Numbered from the stretch's first letter, positions 33,481 through 44,849 are shown. The stretch: 64,000 bases of DNA from Anniella stebbinsi (GCA_029215795.1 JARDYH010000003.1:261261062-261325061), one strand, 5' to 3'. Notes: generated by a model from the sequence alone, not told the origin. Translations and numbers: made by a program.

Positions 33481-35920
33481 CATGTGTAGTTCCTTCTGCA
33501 CATCTGCCTGGAATTGTGGTGGCCCCGTTGAAGTAGCTCCATTGTAATCCATGTGCACATCTGGATGTGTATTCAGTCCTTATGGAGATGTTGAAGCACT
33601 TATTCAAGTAGCTGCATAGGCCTTATGATGAAAGGTATGTGCATCATGTTATCCTCTTCGCCTTGGCTTTTGATCCCTGCCTTCCCTCTGCTCACTCAGT
33701 TCCATCAATTCATAGATTGTAGAGTTTAATAAGAACTGATGTTGCTGAGCAAAGGCAAAGAGACATATGTAGTTCACACCAAAAATGACGAAAGCTTCCC
33801 CACCTCCCATGGAGCTTGTTTGTAACTGACTTGTACTGAAAATGTGAAGTTGCTGTTAGGAGAACGGAGATGTTCTCAACCCTGGAATGGAATGTCCTGG
33901 AGGAAACATCATGTATAGAACATTAAACAACAATATGTTGTTTTGAAGTGCATCACAATGGGATGAACATTCCTGGTCATCTTTAAATAGAGACTGGCAA
34001 GGTGGGGTGGGGGGACACTCAACGGTTTCCCACAAAATTCAGAACAGAGATGGGTTCATTTCAAGAATCAAGTCCAATTTGAACTGCATGTTCCACCTGT
34101 GATGGCATTGGGAGCACAACGGGGCAAATCTTTCTCTTAAATCCCTGTGAACTTCCACATCCCTCTTCCCACTCATCTACCTGCCTGCCCACCTGCTTCC
34201 ATCCCTTCCATCCAACCAGTTACCTGGCTTTTTTCTCGCCTAGTTGCTGTTGCATGGTGCAAGAGACGGAAGTCTCTCTTTCTCTCTCTCCTCTTCCCTC
34301 ATTTGACATCTGGCATCCAGCTACAGCTGTAACAGAGGCACCAAAACTACATTTCTCAGCTTGCAATTGTAGTTCCATTCTAGCTACCAGGATCAGATTG
34401 GGAAGAGACAGGGAGAGATCTCTCTCACTTCCTCCATCCAAAGGCTTATGCTGCTGCAAGATTAAGTGACTGGGTGGATGAAGGGAAGGTTAGCAGGAGA
34501 AAAGCATTTGAAGGTGAGCAGGAGAATAGCCAGGAGGGAGGAATACATGTCTTCTCTACTTCAGATTAAAATCCAAACTGGAGAAGAACTCTCGGGGGGT
34601 TCAGTCCTCACTTCATTTTTGAAGCAAACGTTGTGAGCCACCAATATTCATATTTCTGTGCTGGGAGATAGAAGACCAATGAGGTGGGAGTGGATGATGA
34701 CAACAGGCAGTCAGAAAGAACCTGAGAAAGTAACGGGAAGGGCAGGAGATAATGTTTATTAGAATCCATTCTCTTCCCACTAAACGTGTCTCCCTGGAGT
34801 ACAGCAACACTGTTATGCGATATGACCCATGGAACAAACATTCAGAGATACAACTGAGCCATGTAATGGCATCAGGATGAACAAAACAGATCCTCCACAT
34901 TGACCCACCATTTTCTGGTTTGTAATTAATGTCTTTAGGACTCAACAACAGGAGATTTAATTCAGATGCCCACAACATTCCCATGATTATGAAAAGTACT
35001 AACAACACAGCAATAGTAATGTGTAAAAGCCAACTGACACAGGTGATTCTTCTGGATCGATTCCTGTTCTGCCACTCCACACATTTCTCCCCCCTAAAGA
35101 ATGACTTATATGGATACTCTCAAGAAATTGTTTAAACATCTCATCATGCTTCATTGTTCATACTTCTCACCTATCACATGTGAAATGTGTACTGAAGGTG
35201 CTTTAGAATTCATCTACATATCTGTACATTCATGCACGCTAAATTTAACATGCATCTATGCCCCCTTCAAAAATGTAACCTCTAGAGTGTATAGGAGTGG
35301 GTTGGAACCTAAATGGAAAACCTAGTGCAGTTGGACACATGGTGGTTTGAAACCAGACTGAATTTGTTGAGCTAATTGCCCATTGAAAGCAATGGGACTC
35401 AAAGCATGACTGCCATGTCCCATTGATTTTGGTAGGATCTAAGTTTAACTAATTTAGTTCTAATCCAGCTAGCAATAAGCAACACCCATACTCAAAATTT
35501 CTACAAAATGGAAAATAGGACCAACACTGATACAATCACATACCAGGACCAAGTGCAGGAAAATGGAGATGTTCCTATTAGGTTTGAGAATATGCTGCGA
35601 AAGTAATGGGGATTTTCATCCCCAGCAACCTCATTAAATTGTGACCATTCTTATTTACCCATCTCTAGCTTCAAGAATTTCCCCCTACCCATCTTTAATG
35701 CACATGCGAATCAGAAGGCATTACATTAAGCTCCAGAAAGGTTAACGGGAAGCCATACGTAAGGGTTGCTTAAAAGTTTAAATATCTTTCCTTGTAATCA
35801 AAAGTATGAATCAGATCACCAGAATCCCAGTTTAATACGCCCTTGATCTAAGAAAATGAGGTCTGGTATTATACGGTAGAAGACCTTTGAATAAAAAGAA
35901 ATAAACTTTTTTTGCTGGCT
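33481..35920. other. Low-copy sequence, no gene recognised
   Basis: Contains a short CT-rich tract (34273-34290) and isolated TAGAGATGGG-like words, but no definable element. The 155-codon minus frame at 34613-35080 has no recognisable domain. A LINE-like 3' end (GGGTGATTTAGAAATGTAATAAATGG) follows at 35945-36000. Confidence 0.35.
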
Positions 35921-36114
35921 CCAACACAGGAAGGTTTCTACACAGGGCGCTGTCTATTGGGTGATTTAGAAATGTAATAAATGGATGAAAAATGAATGGA
36001 TGAATGAGTTAGGATCTTTTCTATGTTCTGTATATCAAATAATCAAACGCTAGTGTCTATGAACCAATGCATCCATATAGGACAAATCTACATGGCCATT
36101 ACAATTGCAAGATG

Positions 36115-36290
36115 GCCACCATGTTTCATATGTAGAAACCTACCTACTTGTTGGTCATGGCCTTTTCCACTCTTGCACCCTGTCTATGGAATACTCTTCC
36201 CAAATATATTTGTCTAGCACTATGTTTAATTTCTGAGATACTAGGTGAAGATGCAGTAGTGTGTTATTTTCTTATCTAAAGCCTTTAGTG
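36115..36290 (+). repeat. L2-type LINE C-terminal fragment, first half
   Basis: GGCCTTTTCCACTCTTGCACCCTGTCTATGGAATACTCTTCC reads AFSTLAPCLWNTLP, the L2 C-terminal block. Interrupted by the MITE at 36291; its 3' end follows at 36620. Confidence 0.6.
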
Positions 36291-36611
36291 TAGGGTGACC
36301 AGATAAAATCCAGGTCAGGGCTCATGTAACTTTTAACAGTTGTAAAGAAAAGGGAATTTCAGCCAGTGTCATTTGTATGCAATTAGTTCCTGGTGAAATT
36401 CCCTCTTCATCACAACAATTAAAGTTGCAGGGCCCCTGCCTTCTTTTGTATATGGTCACTCTAGTATAGTGCCTGCACCTTTAACTGTTGTGATGAAGTG
36501 GGAATTTCACCAGGAACTAATTGCATACAAATGACCCTGGCTGAAATTCCCTTTTCTCTACAACTGTTAAAGTTACATGAGCCCTGACCTGGATTTTATC
36601 TGGTAACCTTA
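36291..36611. mobile_element. Palindromic hAT-like MITE family 4, complete, 321 bp
   Basis: Ends TAGGGTGACCAGAT and the inverse of TAAGGTTACCAGAT, with a perfect 8-base duplication CTTTAGTG (36283-36290 and 36612-36619). Long arms (GAAAAGGGAATTTCAGCC and GGTGAAATTCCCTCTTCATC against their inverses) meet near 36455. Non-autonomous. It splits an L2. Confidence 0.85.
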
Positions 36612-36619
36612 CTTTAGTG

Positions 36620-36780
36620 GGTTTCAGTTCTTAGCCTCTGACTGTTGACTCGGGTTTGTTTAATGCTGCTGTGCTCTGAATTTTGATTTTCTAATATATT
36701 AATATGAATTGTATTGTTTTGAATAGTTATATGAGTTGCCTTGGACATCTATATAATAGAAAACCAGCATATCAATCTTC
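36620..36780 (+). repeat. L2-type LINE 3' end, second half
   Basis: AGTTGCCTTGGACATCTATATAATAGAAAACCAGC resembles the GCCTTGG...GGCGGTATA end of these LINEs, continuing from 36290 across the MITE. Confidence 0.45.
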
Positions 36781-36893
36781 CTTTTTCAAATTAAAATTTG
36801 CACAATCCTGGTGGCCCTTTTTGAAGTGCTGCAGCTGTGCAAATCTTGGAAACATGGTGAAAAAAACTGCATGGAAGAACTGGTTAATATGAT

Positions 36894-37058
36894 ATGGTGA
36901 CCTTATGGAAAGGAGGACAGGGTTCCTGTATCTTTAACAGTTGTATAGAAAAGGGAATTTCAGTAGGTGTCATTTTTATACATGCAGCACCTGGTGAAAT
37001 TCCCTCTTCATCACAACAGTTTAAGCTGCAGGAGCCCTGCCCTCTTTTGTATCTCGTC
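36894..37058. mobile_element. MITE family 4, half copy
   Basis: One arm only: TGGTGACCTTATGGAAAGG to GCCCTCTTTTGTATCTCGTC. Its inverse arm is absent, so it is a half-palindrome ending where the centre of complete copies lies. Confidence 0.75.
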
Positions 37059-37299
37059 AAAAGGGGAAAGAGGGGGGGGAAGAATAAGTAGACCAGCAAC
37101 AGGGATGATGGGATTGTCCTGCTCCTGAAGGAGGAGAGTCCAATTGGAGCAGGCCCTGATGTTTCCACTTCCTGCTCCTGTGCCCCTTGCTCTTTCTTCT
37201 TCCCCACAGGGTTGAGATCAGAACTTTTTAGTAGAAGCAATGAACCACGAGATTCAAATGATGAGCTAACCAAGGTGTTTCTGCAGAAATCCAAAGGCC

Positions 37300-37500
37300 A
37301 GGTTTAACCTGTAAAGCCATGCATGGTTTGGGACAAGGATCTCCAAAGGGTTGTGTAAGTGCCTGCTTTTAAATGTAGCTTGTCAACAGATGAGGTCAAC
37401 ATCAGAAGTCCTTCTAAGGGCTTTCCTATTGGCATAAACTCAGTGGGTGGCTACTAAAGAGTGTTTCCTATAGTATCTGCCCAGTTTGTGGAACTCACCT
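37300..37500 (+). repeat. L2-type LINE C-terminal fragment
   Basis: AAAGCCATGCATGGTTTGGG followed by GTGTTTCCTATAGTATCTGCCCAGTTTGTGGAACTCACC parallels the FKA.HGLG... and C.FVEL motifs of the L2 C-terminus; frame broken. Confidence 0.4.
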
Positions 37501-37880
37501 GTGAAAGATCACCTGGATCTAGCAAATCAGCAAAACTTGAACCTGCCGAGTTTCTCTGAATTCCACCTCAACCTGTGTTTGCATCGGACTATAAGCTTTG
37601 CTTCCCCACCCCCCTTCACATGAAAATTGATGCAGGTTTTCATGTGCTTTTTTCCAAATGTATGCATCAGTTGTACACATTTAAAATGCATGCATTTTTC
37701 TTCCATTGACTGAAGCGTACACTTTTTTCAAATGTGCACTTTTTTTCATGTACATTTTCCAAATATATGTGTGCTGCTGAACACATTTTGGGGGGGGGGT
37801 CCACCAATCACATCGCAAGCTTGCAAGGTACGGACTTCAACTATGGATGGCGTTCAACTCTGCAAGGTGCGAGTTGGGTA
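37500..37880. repeat. Decayed repeat, TTTTCATGTGC type
   Basis: Repeats AAATGTGCACTTTTTTTCATG-like words and ends near CAAGCTTGCAAGGTACGGAC, parallel to 25440-25790. Termini not identified. Confidence 0.4.
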
Positions 37881-37964
37881 AATTCTAGTTAAGAAATGAA
37901 CTAAAATGATTTTTTTTTCATTCTTCCCCACCTGGATTTTTAGTTTGGGAACATAGGAAGCTGT

Positions 37965-38145
37965 CTTCAACCACATCAAACCCTTGGTCCCTCTAGCTCA
38001 GTATTGTCAACACTGACACTGACCGGCTCGCCTAAGTTTCAGGCAGGAGTTTTTCCAGCCCTACCTGGATATGCCCAGGGTCAAACCTAGGACCTACTGT
38101 ATGCAAAGCAGGCACTCTATCACTGAGCTATGGCTCTTCTCTAAA
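37965..38145 (-). repeat. tRNA-Ala-like SINE
   Basis: On the minus strand the head reads like a tRNA with box A AGCTCAGTGATAGAGTGCC and box B GGTTTGACCC, with TTTGCAT where an alanine anticodon would lie. The tail ends in CAGCTTCCTATGTTCC. A polymerase III-type non-autonomous retrotransposon common in squamates. Confidence 0.7.
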
Positions 38146-38179
38146 GATCTCTCATCATTAATGAGGACATGTCATTAGG

Positions 38180-38312
38180 GTGCATAGTTGGCAGCTCTAT
38201 GTCAAATGCCTCCTGCAAGAAGTCTACCAGAAGGTGGCAGGGATTGAAACTGGGACCTTCTGCATGTAAACCAGGTGTTCTACTGCTGAGTTTCATCTCC
38301 TCTCTTTGAGAT
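38180..38312 (-). repeat. tRNA-like SINE fragment, second copy
   Basis: The minus strand contains ACTCAGCAGTAGAACACCTGG (box A-like) and GTCCCAGTTTCAATCCC (box B), so a second tRNA-headed copy lies beside the first. Confidence 0.6.
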
Positions 38313-38594
38313 ATAGCCTTTTTCACTTGGAAATTCTTTGATGCTAAAGCCACTTCTGTTTTGCCACTGCTGGCAGTCTGTCGCTTATAAGCTGTGCTAC
38401 GCTGAATATTTTCATGTTGTTTTTACTTTAGATTCTTAAATTGCTTTAATGTTCTTTTAACAATTGATGGTGATGTACTTTGAATGCCTTTTGATGAGAA
38501 AGGTGGCATACATATGTCTCAATAAACCACCAAACAACCAAATGAATGGAAATCAAAGGATATGTATGCACACGTGAAGAATCTTAAAGCATAA

Positions 38595-38616
38595 AATTAT
38601 ATATATATATATATAT
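38595..38616. repeat. (AT)n microsatellite
   Basis: A short perfect AT tract. Confidence 0.9.
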
Positions 38617-38888
38617 TTTAAAATGTTGATTTGCCTAGAGAAAGTTATTGGATGGGTATAATACTAGGAGCTACACTAAATATCTAAGGGGTGTTGAGGA
38701 TTTTTGTTTTAAGTAGAATACTGCATTTGAAGATTTTTTTCAGTTACAAAAGAGAAATTAATTAACCAACATTTCATTAACCACTCATTTCAAACATAAC
38801 CACCAATTTTCACTTATTCTCTTCTCAGAGCTGTTAGTGATCAAATTCACTGAAAGTTTAATACACAATATACTACGAATTTACATCC

Positions 38889-38932
<44 letters not shown>
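38889..38932. repeat. (TC)n microsatellite
   Basis: About 21 TC units. Confidence 0.95.
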
Positions 38933-38933
<1 letters not shown>

Positions 38934-39176
38934 ATCAGTGTTAATATCATCACAGGATAAATACAGTATTGAGTCTAGCAGGAATATTACATATCCTGTT
39001 TTTAGAGTCAACATATAGCAGAAATGGAAACTTTTTTTTTTCTAAGAAAACTTTCTAGGCTGTGTTGGATTTCTCTGAGATATCCAAAGCCCTGCTAGGA
39101 GGGTGGGGCTGGTTTTAGTTTAATGTTGCAAATTCCCTTCCACTGAGACAAATGGGAGGGAATTGTTCTATAAACC

Positions 39177-39330
39177 GTCATCACACTGGAAGTTTAATGC
39201 ACATCTGATCCATTTTTTCAGAGCTGGCCTCGCTCAGGGTGAGAGAACAGCACAACAAGGATGACGTCATGCTAGTCCAGTGGATCAAAGTCATGGCAGA
39301 TGTACATTAAACCTCCAGTGTGATGACACT
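39177..39330. mobile_element. Foldback MITE family 6
   Basis: Left arm CGTCATCACACTGGAAGTTT and right arm AAACCTCCAGTGTGATGAC are inverted over about 35 bases, enclosing about 80 bases that include a perfect TGACGTCA (39264-39271). No coding capacity; flanking duplication not resolved. Confidence 0.7.
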
Positions 39331-39431
39331 CTATGCCAGCTCCAGGGCTGTCATGGATCAGCAGCTGGGTTGGGGCTTCTCTGGAGGTCAGAGGAGCTGT
39401 AGATCCTGTAGATGGACACCTGACATAGAAT

Positions 39432-39945
39432 GGCTGAATTCGGATGACGTATTAGGCAACGGAGGGGTAAAGTGTACTGACTGTGCGTTAGGCAGGAGGA
39501 GCTCCCCACACGACATGCTGCAGCCGGCGCTGCTCGGCACCGGCAAACGCCCTGGTTGCGAAGAACGGACGGCAGCCATTTTGGTTGCAGCGTCTGCTCC
39601 CTCCCCCTCCCTTAGTCCTCCAGCCGTATCCCAGCATGCACCATGAGTTCTGCCGGCTGTATAGAGTGGCCGGGGGTTTTCGGCTGCTCAGGCCAGCAGA
39701 ACTTTATTCCCAAACGGAATAGTACACTGAGGGGGGGGGACCAATTCGGACAGCACATTAAACAATGGGGCTTCAGGCTAAACAATGTGCAAGCCCGTTG
39801 TTTCCATCCATTCTTTAATTCTCCTGATTAGCGTACTGTCAGTTGTGTGTGCGTTGTGTGTTACTCCCCACACTACACAATAAGCAACACAACTGATGAT
39901 TGTTCCCCCCACCTCCGTTGCCTAATATGTCGTCTGAATTCAGCC
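39432..39945. mobile_element. MITE family 2, long GC-rich member
   Basis: Ends GGCTGAATTCGGATGACG and CGTCTGAATTCAGCC are inverted, flanked by AAT on both sides (39429-39431 and 39946-39948). At 514 bp it is over twice the length of the other two copies. It has a CpG-rich interior (39530-39720) unlike theirs, and an internal CAATTCGGACAGCAC word that may be a nested end. Confidence 0.7.
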
Positions 39946-40109
39946 AATGTCTCCTTTGCCCCAATTTTGTGGTCAGAGTTCCAACATCAGAAAAGAACTC
40001 CTGCAGACATTTATGTGTTTGTGTGTGGGATGGGAGAACTCACTAACCTCATGACCCTTGCAGCAACTTCCCAGGAACCAGATGGTTGCAGCCCAAATTG
40101 TATAGATAT

Positions 40110-40785
40110 TTGGTTATCTAGATCAATTTCAATCTGGATTCAGGCCTGGTTATGGGACAGAGACTGCTTTGGCTGTCTAGGTGGATGAACTATTCAGTGC
40201 ATCCCTGTTGGTTCTGCTAGGTCTTTTGGTGGCTTGCTGTACCATCGGCCATGGGATCTTTCTGAGGCATCTGTCTGAGAGGGGACTGGGAGGCTATCTG
40301 AAAAACTCCCCTGCGAGACTGCCCAGTTCTTAAGATCTTCATGGACCCTACATGGTTTGGGTCCAGGTTACCTGTGGGATCGCCTTCTCCCATACAATCC
40401 GCCCCGCATGCTCAGGTCCTCTGGGAAGAACTTACTGCAGTCGGCCAAGACTAGGCTGACAACCGTTACCCAGAGGACCTTCTCTTCTGCCGCTCCCAGA
40501 CTGTGGAATGACCTGCCGGAGGAGACTCGTCAACTTAACAGTCTTTTAGAATTTAAGAAAGCCATAAAGACTGTTCTCTTCCGGCGGGCATATCCAGTGG
40601 AATTTTAGAATGTTTTTAGGATGTTTTTAGGATGTTTTAGGATGTTTTAATGCAGTTTTAATAATATGTATCATGTTTTAATCTGTTTTATGTATTTTAT
40701 CATATTGTTGTTCCCCGCCTCGATCCAGACGGAGAGGCGGGTAAGAAATAAATAATTATTATATTATTATTCTGGAGAAGCCTTT
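40110..40785 (+). repeat. L2-type LINE with internal deletion
   Basis: The first part encodes SGFRPGYGTETALAV and LLVLLDLSAAFDTIDHG-like residues with frameshifts: the RT palm, with the conserved FD. It jumps to GPGYLWDRLLPYNPPRMLRSSGK and APRLWNDLPEETRQLNSLLEFKKAIKTVLF in the frame 40357-40608, with a stop after PVEF. The 3' tail GCCTCGATCCAGACGGAGAGGCGGG and an ATTATT run follow. The RT centre and YMDD region are missing, so it is non-functional but young-looking at its end. Confidence 0.75.
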
Positions 40786-40789
40786 CTTT

Positions 40790-41160
40790 CAAGACCACTG
40801 CCTTCAGAGGCATGGTTGGTGGTGAGCCAAGACGGGTTATGTTCAGTGGCTGCTTCTAGGCTGTGAACCCCCTCCCAAAGAAGGAGTCTAGAAGCGCTCC
40901 CTCTCTACTCTCCTTCTGTCAGCAGGCAAAAGCTACTTTTTTTTCAGGAAGCCTTTGGCTTGTATGAGGGTCCATTGGGTTGGGTGCTATTTTCATTTTT
41001 ATTTTTATTTTGTAATTGTTATGTTTTTTGTTGTATTTTATTGTATTTTATTGTTTTTATCCATTTTAATTATTCCGGAAGGCGCCTTGAGTGCCATTTG
41101 TTTTTATAGGAAGGTGAGGTAGAAATCAAATAAATAAATAAATAAATGCCTATAGATTTG
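40790..41160 (+). repeat. L2-type LINE 3' end, second subfamily
   Basis: GAAGCCTTTCTTTCAAGACC to GGAAGGCGCCTTGAGTGCC, then GGTAGAAATCAAATAAATAAATAA. It lies directly downstream of another L2 copy with a different 3' end, so these are two insertions. Confidence 0.6.
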
Positions 41161-41407
41161 ATCCCACATGTAGGCCATCTTAAATAAAATAACATCTTAA
41201 ACAAAAGAGCTTCCATATATGGCTTGTATTGAAAAGCATTTCCTTAAAAAATGCAAGAAGGAATTCCACATATGGAAATTTAACTGTTAATTTAGCAGTA
41301 CAGGGCTGAAACTACTGAGAGTATGAAAAAATATAGTTCCTTTCCCTGTTAATGGCATTAGATAGTGGTAGAGTTTATCAAGAGATTGTTTTCCAACGTT
41401 CTGTTTA

Positions 41408-41408
41408 C

Positions 41409-41454
<46 letters not shown>
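41408..41454. repeat. Compound microsatellite (GT)n(GA)n
   Basis: A GT tract runs into a GA tract. Confidence 0.95.
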
Positions 41455-41499
41455 CTGACAGATACACAGACAGAGAGAGAAACAAAGAAACAGAGATGT

Positions 41500-42320
41500 A
41501 GATAATACAGAAAAAATCTTGTCATCCATCTAAGGAAAAGAAAAGTCATATACCAACATTATCAAGCATCCTGGGGCATCAAAAAGAATAACATCTGAAA
41601 GAATATGCTGAAAGAAGAGTGATCAAATCAATATGAATTGGTTTTGATGAAGAAAGTACAGTCTTCTCGCTTCTGAACATAGAGTAACTTATCAAAATAT
41701 TATGGCCAGGATTCAAAGAGTTGTTTGAATGGAAGAGGGGTGGGTATTCCCCCCCCCCAGGAGGGAATATACAGAATGTGGCAAAGAGAGATAAAGTTTA
41801 TTATTGTGCAACTGAAAAATCACAGGCTTTCTCAACTTATACTGTACATTAAGAAGGGGATGCTGTTAGGACTTCATTTTCTACAAGGCTAAACTAAACA
41901 TTATAAAGAAAATGTAGATGCGACTGAGAACAACTCACATGTCTTCCCCATGTCTCTGTGGCCATTAATACTACAGACTCTGGTGTGTCTGAACTCCCCC
42001 AACAACCTAGAGTTTGCACCAATATACCATTCCTGATGTTTACTTCTGCATAAATCTTGCAATGAAACTGCATCTTGGGTGGACCTATAGGCTATCCCAT
42101 TTTAGCAGGATAAAAAAAACATGTGGAGACACGTGTGTGTTGGTGTTTGTGTGTGTATTTGTGTGTAATGGCCATTTAATCTCTGCACAGCTAAATTCTC
42201 TGCAGAACATTCTCTTACCCAATTGTCTGTTTTTTACCTGTCTTCAATATTTGCATCCACGTGCCCCCAAAATGTTGGTTCAGATAGGACAAAGTGTTAT
42301 CAGTACTGTAGTTGAAGTGT
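41500..42320. other. Low-copy sequence, nothing recognised
   Basis: No element or gene is seen; a poly-C run lies at 41750-41758 and GT-rich sequence at 42135-42165. Confidence 0.3.
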
Positions 42321-42324
42321 GGTG

Positions 42325-42955
42325 AACCATGTCAGAACAGGTCCCAATGAACAGCATCCTAGAGTAAGAAAGGAGCTGGCAGAAGAACTCTCAGAACCAC
42401 TGTCTATTATCTCTGTGAAATCATGGAAGACAGGTGAAGTGCCCGATGACTGGAGGAGGGCTAATGGTATCCCTATCTTCAAAAAGGGCAAAAAGGAGGA
42501 ACCTGGGAACTACAGACCAGTGAGTCCGACATCAATCCCTGGGAAAATTTTGGAACAAATTATTAAGAAGTCAATCTGTTTAGCCTTGAGAAGAGAAGAT
42601 TGAGGGGAGATATGATATCATTCTTCAAGCACTTGGAAGGTTGTCACACAGAGGAGGGCCAGGATGTCTTCACGATCAACCCAGAGTGCAGGACAAGGAA
42701 TAATGGGCTCAAGTGACAGGAAGCCAGATTCCGGCTGGACATCAGGAAAAACTTCCTTACTGTTAGAGCAATTCAACAATGGAACCAATGACCTAGGGAG
42801 GTCACGGGCTCTCCCACACTAGAGGCCTTCAAGAGGCAGATGGACACCAATCTGTCAGGGATGCTTTAAGGTGGATTCCTGCATTAAGCAGAGGGTTGAA
42901 CTCGATGGCCTTATAGGCCCCTTCCAACTCTACTGTCCAATGATTCTATGGTCTC
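42325..42955 (+). repeat. CR1 LINE, internally deleted: RT start joined to 3' end
   Basis: The open part 42319-42603 encodes ELAEELSEPLSIISVKSWKTGEVPDDWRRANGIPIFKKGKKEEPGNYRPVSPTSIPGKILEQIIK, the start of the CR1 reverse transcriptase. At about 42575 it jumps to the 3' block (GAGAAGAGAAGATTGAGGGG, CACACAGAGGAGGGCCAGGA, GGAAGCCAGATTCCGGCTGG) and ends ACTGTCCAATGATTCTATGG. The rest of the RT, including its active site, is absent. The join implies a deletion or template jump; the copy is dead. Confidence 0.85.
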
Positions 42956-43149
42956 TTTTTAAAAAATAAGCAGAAAGCAGCAACATTTTTGTTTTGTTTT
43001 CAATAAGCATTCTCAAGTGCTACAAAACATGGGGTTGATTCCACTAAGGTAGAACTGCATGATACAAAGAGGGATTGCAAGAATGCTTTATTTTTGTTCA
43101 TATAGTCATTTGTTTATATGAGGGGCTTACTCTGGGCTGAGCAGACCTT

Positions 43150-43460
43150 GACGTTGTAACCTTTCCCCTTAGGGGAGTTGCTCCAGACCCTTGATCATTT
43201 TAGTTGCCCTTTTCTGCACCTTTTCCAACTCTGCAATATCCTTTTGAGGAGCCCATCACAGATAAGTATAAGGTCAGTATGATATTGGCAGTTTCTAATT
43301 ATTCCATTTCTAATTATGCTCAATAGGGAATTTCCCTTTTAACAATAGCTGCACCATGGGTTGACATTTTCAAAAAGCTGTTTACCATCACCCCAAGATC
43401 TTTTTCTGGACCAGTCACTGCTAGCTTAGATTCCCATCAGTACATGTGGGTGAAATCCTG
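43150..43460 (-). repeat. CR1 LINE fragment
   Basis: Reversed CR1 wording: GACCCTTGATCATTTTAGTTG, CACCTTTTCCAACTCTGCAA, ATCACCCCAAGATCTTTTTC. Only the region upstream of the 3' end is present; both ends are truncated. Confidence 0.75.
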
Positions 43461-44695
43461 TCGGGATGGTGGCAATCCTCCAACCTCAGAGGCTCATCCA
43501 ATGCAGAGTGGGAGGAGCACCAGAGATGATCTTTGCCTCTGAACTCCTCTCACTCTCCGTTTTGGCTAGGGATGTTGGAGAAATCCATGGGGAGAGTTTG
43601 ATTAGTTTCCCTACGGCCCCCCATGACTTAATTCCAGTCCCTGATGATGCCCTTGCAATGAGCTGATCAGCAAAGACAGCAAACCAATCTACAACGGTGC
43701 ACGTTCTTAGTGCTTAATGACTTGTCCCTGGCTTTCACTGTCATCTCCAGATAGCCATGGATATGGATGGGGATTGCCCTTTGCATGTCCTATCCCATCA
43801 CAGATTCCATCACCCCTATTAGGAAATGGCAAGGGGTGTAGGGTAAGGTGGCTGGCCAAAGAAGGTCTGGGAGAGAGCTGGTTTAGAACTCCTGACAGAA
43901 TTGCGAGGACTGGCCCAAGAACTCTTATCTCAGATTCAGGACCATGGAGAACAATCCTGCAGCTGAGGTAAAGACAAGTTAACATAGCACTGTATTACAG
44001 AAACAGACAAGTCTTTTATAGCGAGGATGGGAGAATCCTCCTGGGAGCTCCGTCTTCTCAAGTGCAGCGTCTGCTGCTGTTGCTATTGTTGTTGTTTAAA
44101 AAGGGCCCGTATTCTTTCCTGCAGTAGCCAGCTTCTTCTGGATGTGAAGGATCTGGGGAGTGAAGTGCTGGTTGCAGAATCTTCTCCAGGGCCTCCCTCT
44201 CACTGGGGGAGTTTGAAGTCCACTCCTTCACATCAGAGGGCAGTGGCACCTTCTGGGGACAAGGTGCAGGATCCAATGTGGAAGGCCCCGCTTGCAAAGA
44301 TTCTGCAACTGGTTCTGATTATTCCTAGGGGTAACTGCCAATGGAAACCTCAGCTTATGAGGCCTCTCAGTCCCGGCTGGTGGCCAGTGATTCCTACTAC
44401 TGGTCCTCTCCACTGGCTGTCAACATTCATTACAGATTTGGCCTGAAACGCCAAGAATTGCTCCTGACAGTGGAGTATACTTTCAATTCAAAATAAATCA
44501 ATAAATACATTGCATTTGCCAGTGTTTTAACTAGGGACAAGCAATGAGTGAGCTAATCCAAAGGTGAATAAGATTTCCAATGAAATCAAAACATTTTCTG
44601 GGTGTTTTGTTTTGAATTTAAATCCTAATTTACTTTCTGCATAATGGGCATATTACCAAGAGCTGAACCAAGCCTGTATAGAGATATTTACTGCA
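43461..44695. other. Low-copy sequence of unknown origin
   Basis: GC-richer than average with overlapping frames on both strands (for example 44027-44446, 139 codons). The frames start in a CTG-repeat-like stretch (44067-44097) and have no domain. No coding call. Confidence 0.3.
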
Positions 44696-44704
44696 ACGGA
44701 GCTG

Positions 44705-44840
44705 CATATTCAACAGTGTCCAGAAGGGTAGCTGTGTTGGTTTGTTGCTGTTAAGACATCAAATAGCCTCACAGTACTTTAAAGATAGAAATAAATTTGC
44801 TAGTCTTTAAGGTGCCACAAGATTCTTTGCTGTATATTTA
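44705..44840. repeat. Interspersed repeat fragment (CTTTAAGGTGCCACA type)
   Basis: GGTAGCTGTGTTGGTTTGTTGC followed by GCTAGTCTTTAAGGTGCCACAAGATTC is a sequence pattern widespread in reptile genomes. I cannot name the class. Confidence 0.5.
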
Positions 44841-44849
44841 ACAGTTGTT

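Noticed and set aside
37965..38145. tRNA-Ala gene
   Set aside because: Boxes A and B are present but the sequence continues into a SINE body and the arms do not close into a clean cloverleaf.
42319..42603. Reverse transcriptase-like frame as a gene
   Set aside because: It is a CR1 fragment lacking the catalytic centre; reported as a repeat.
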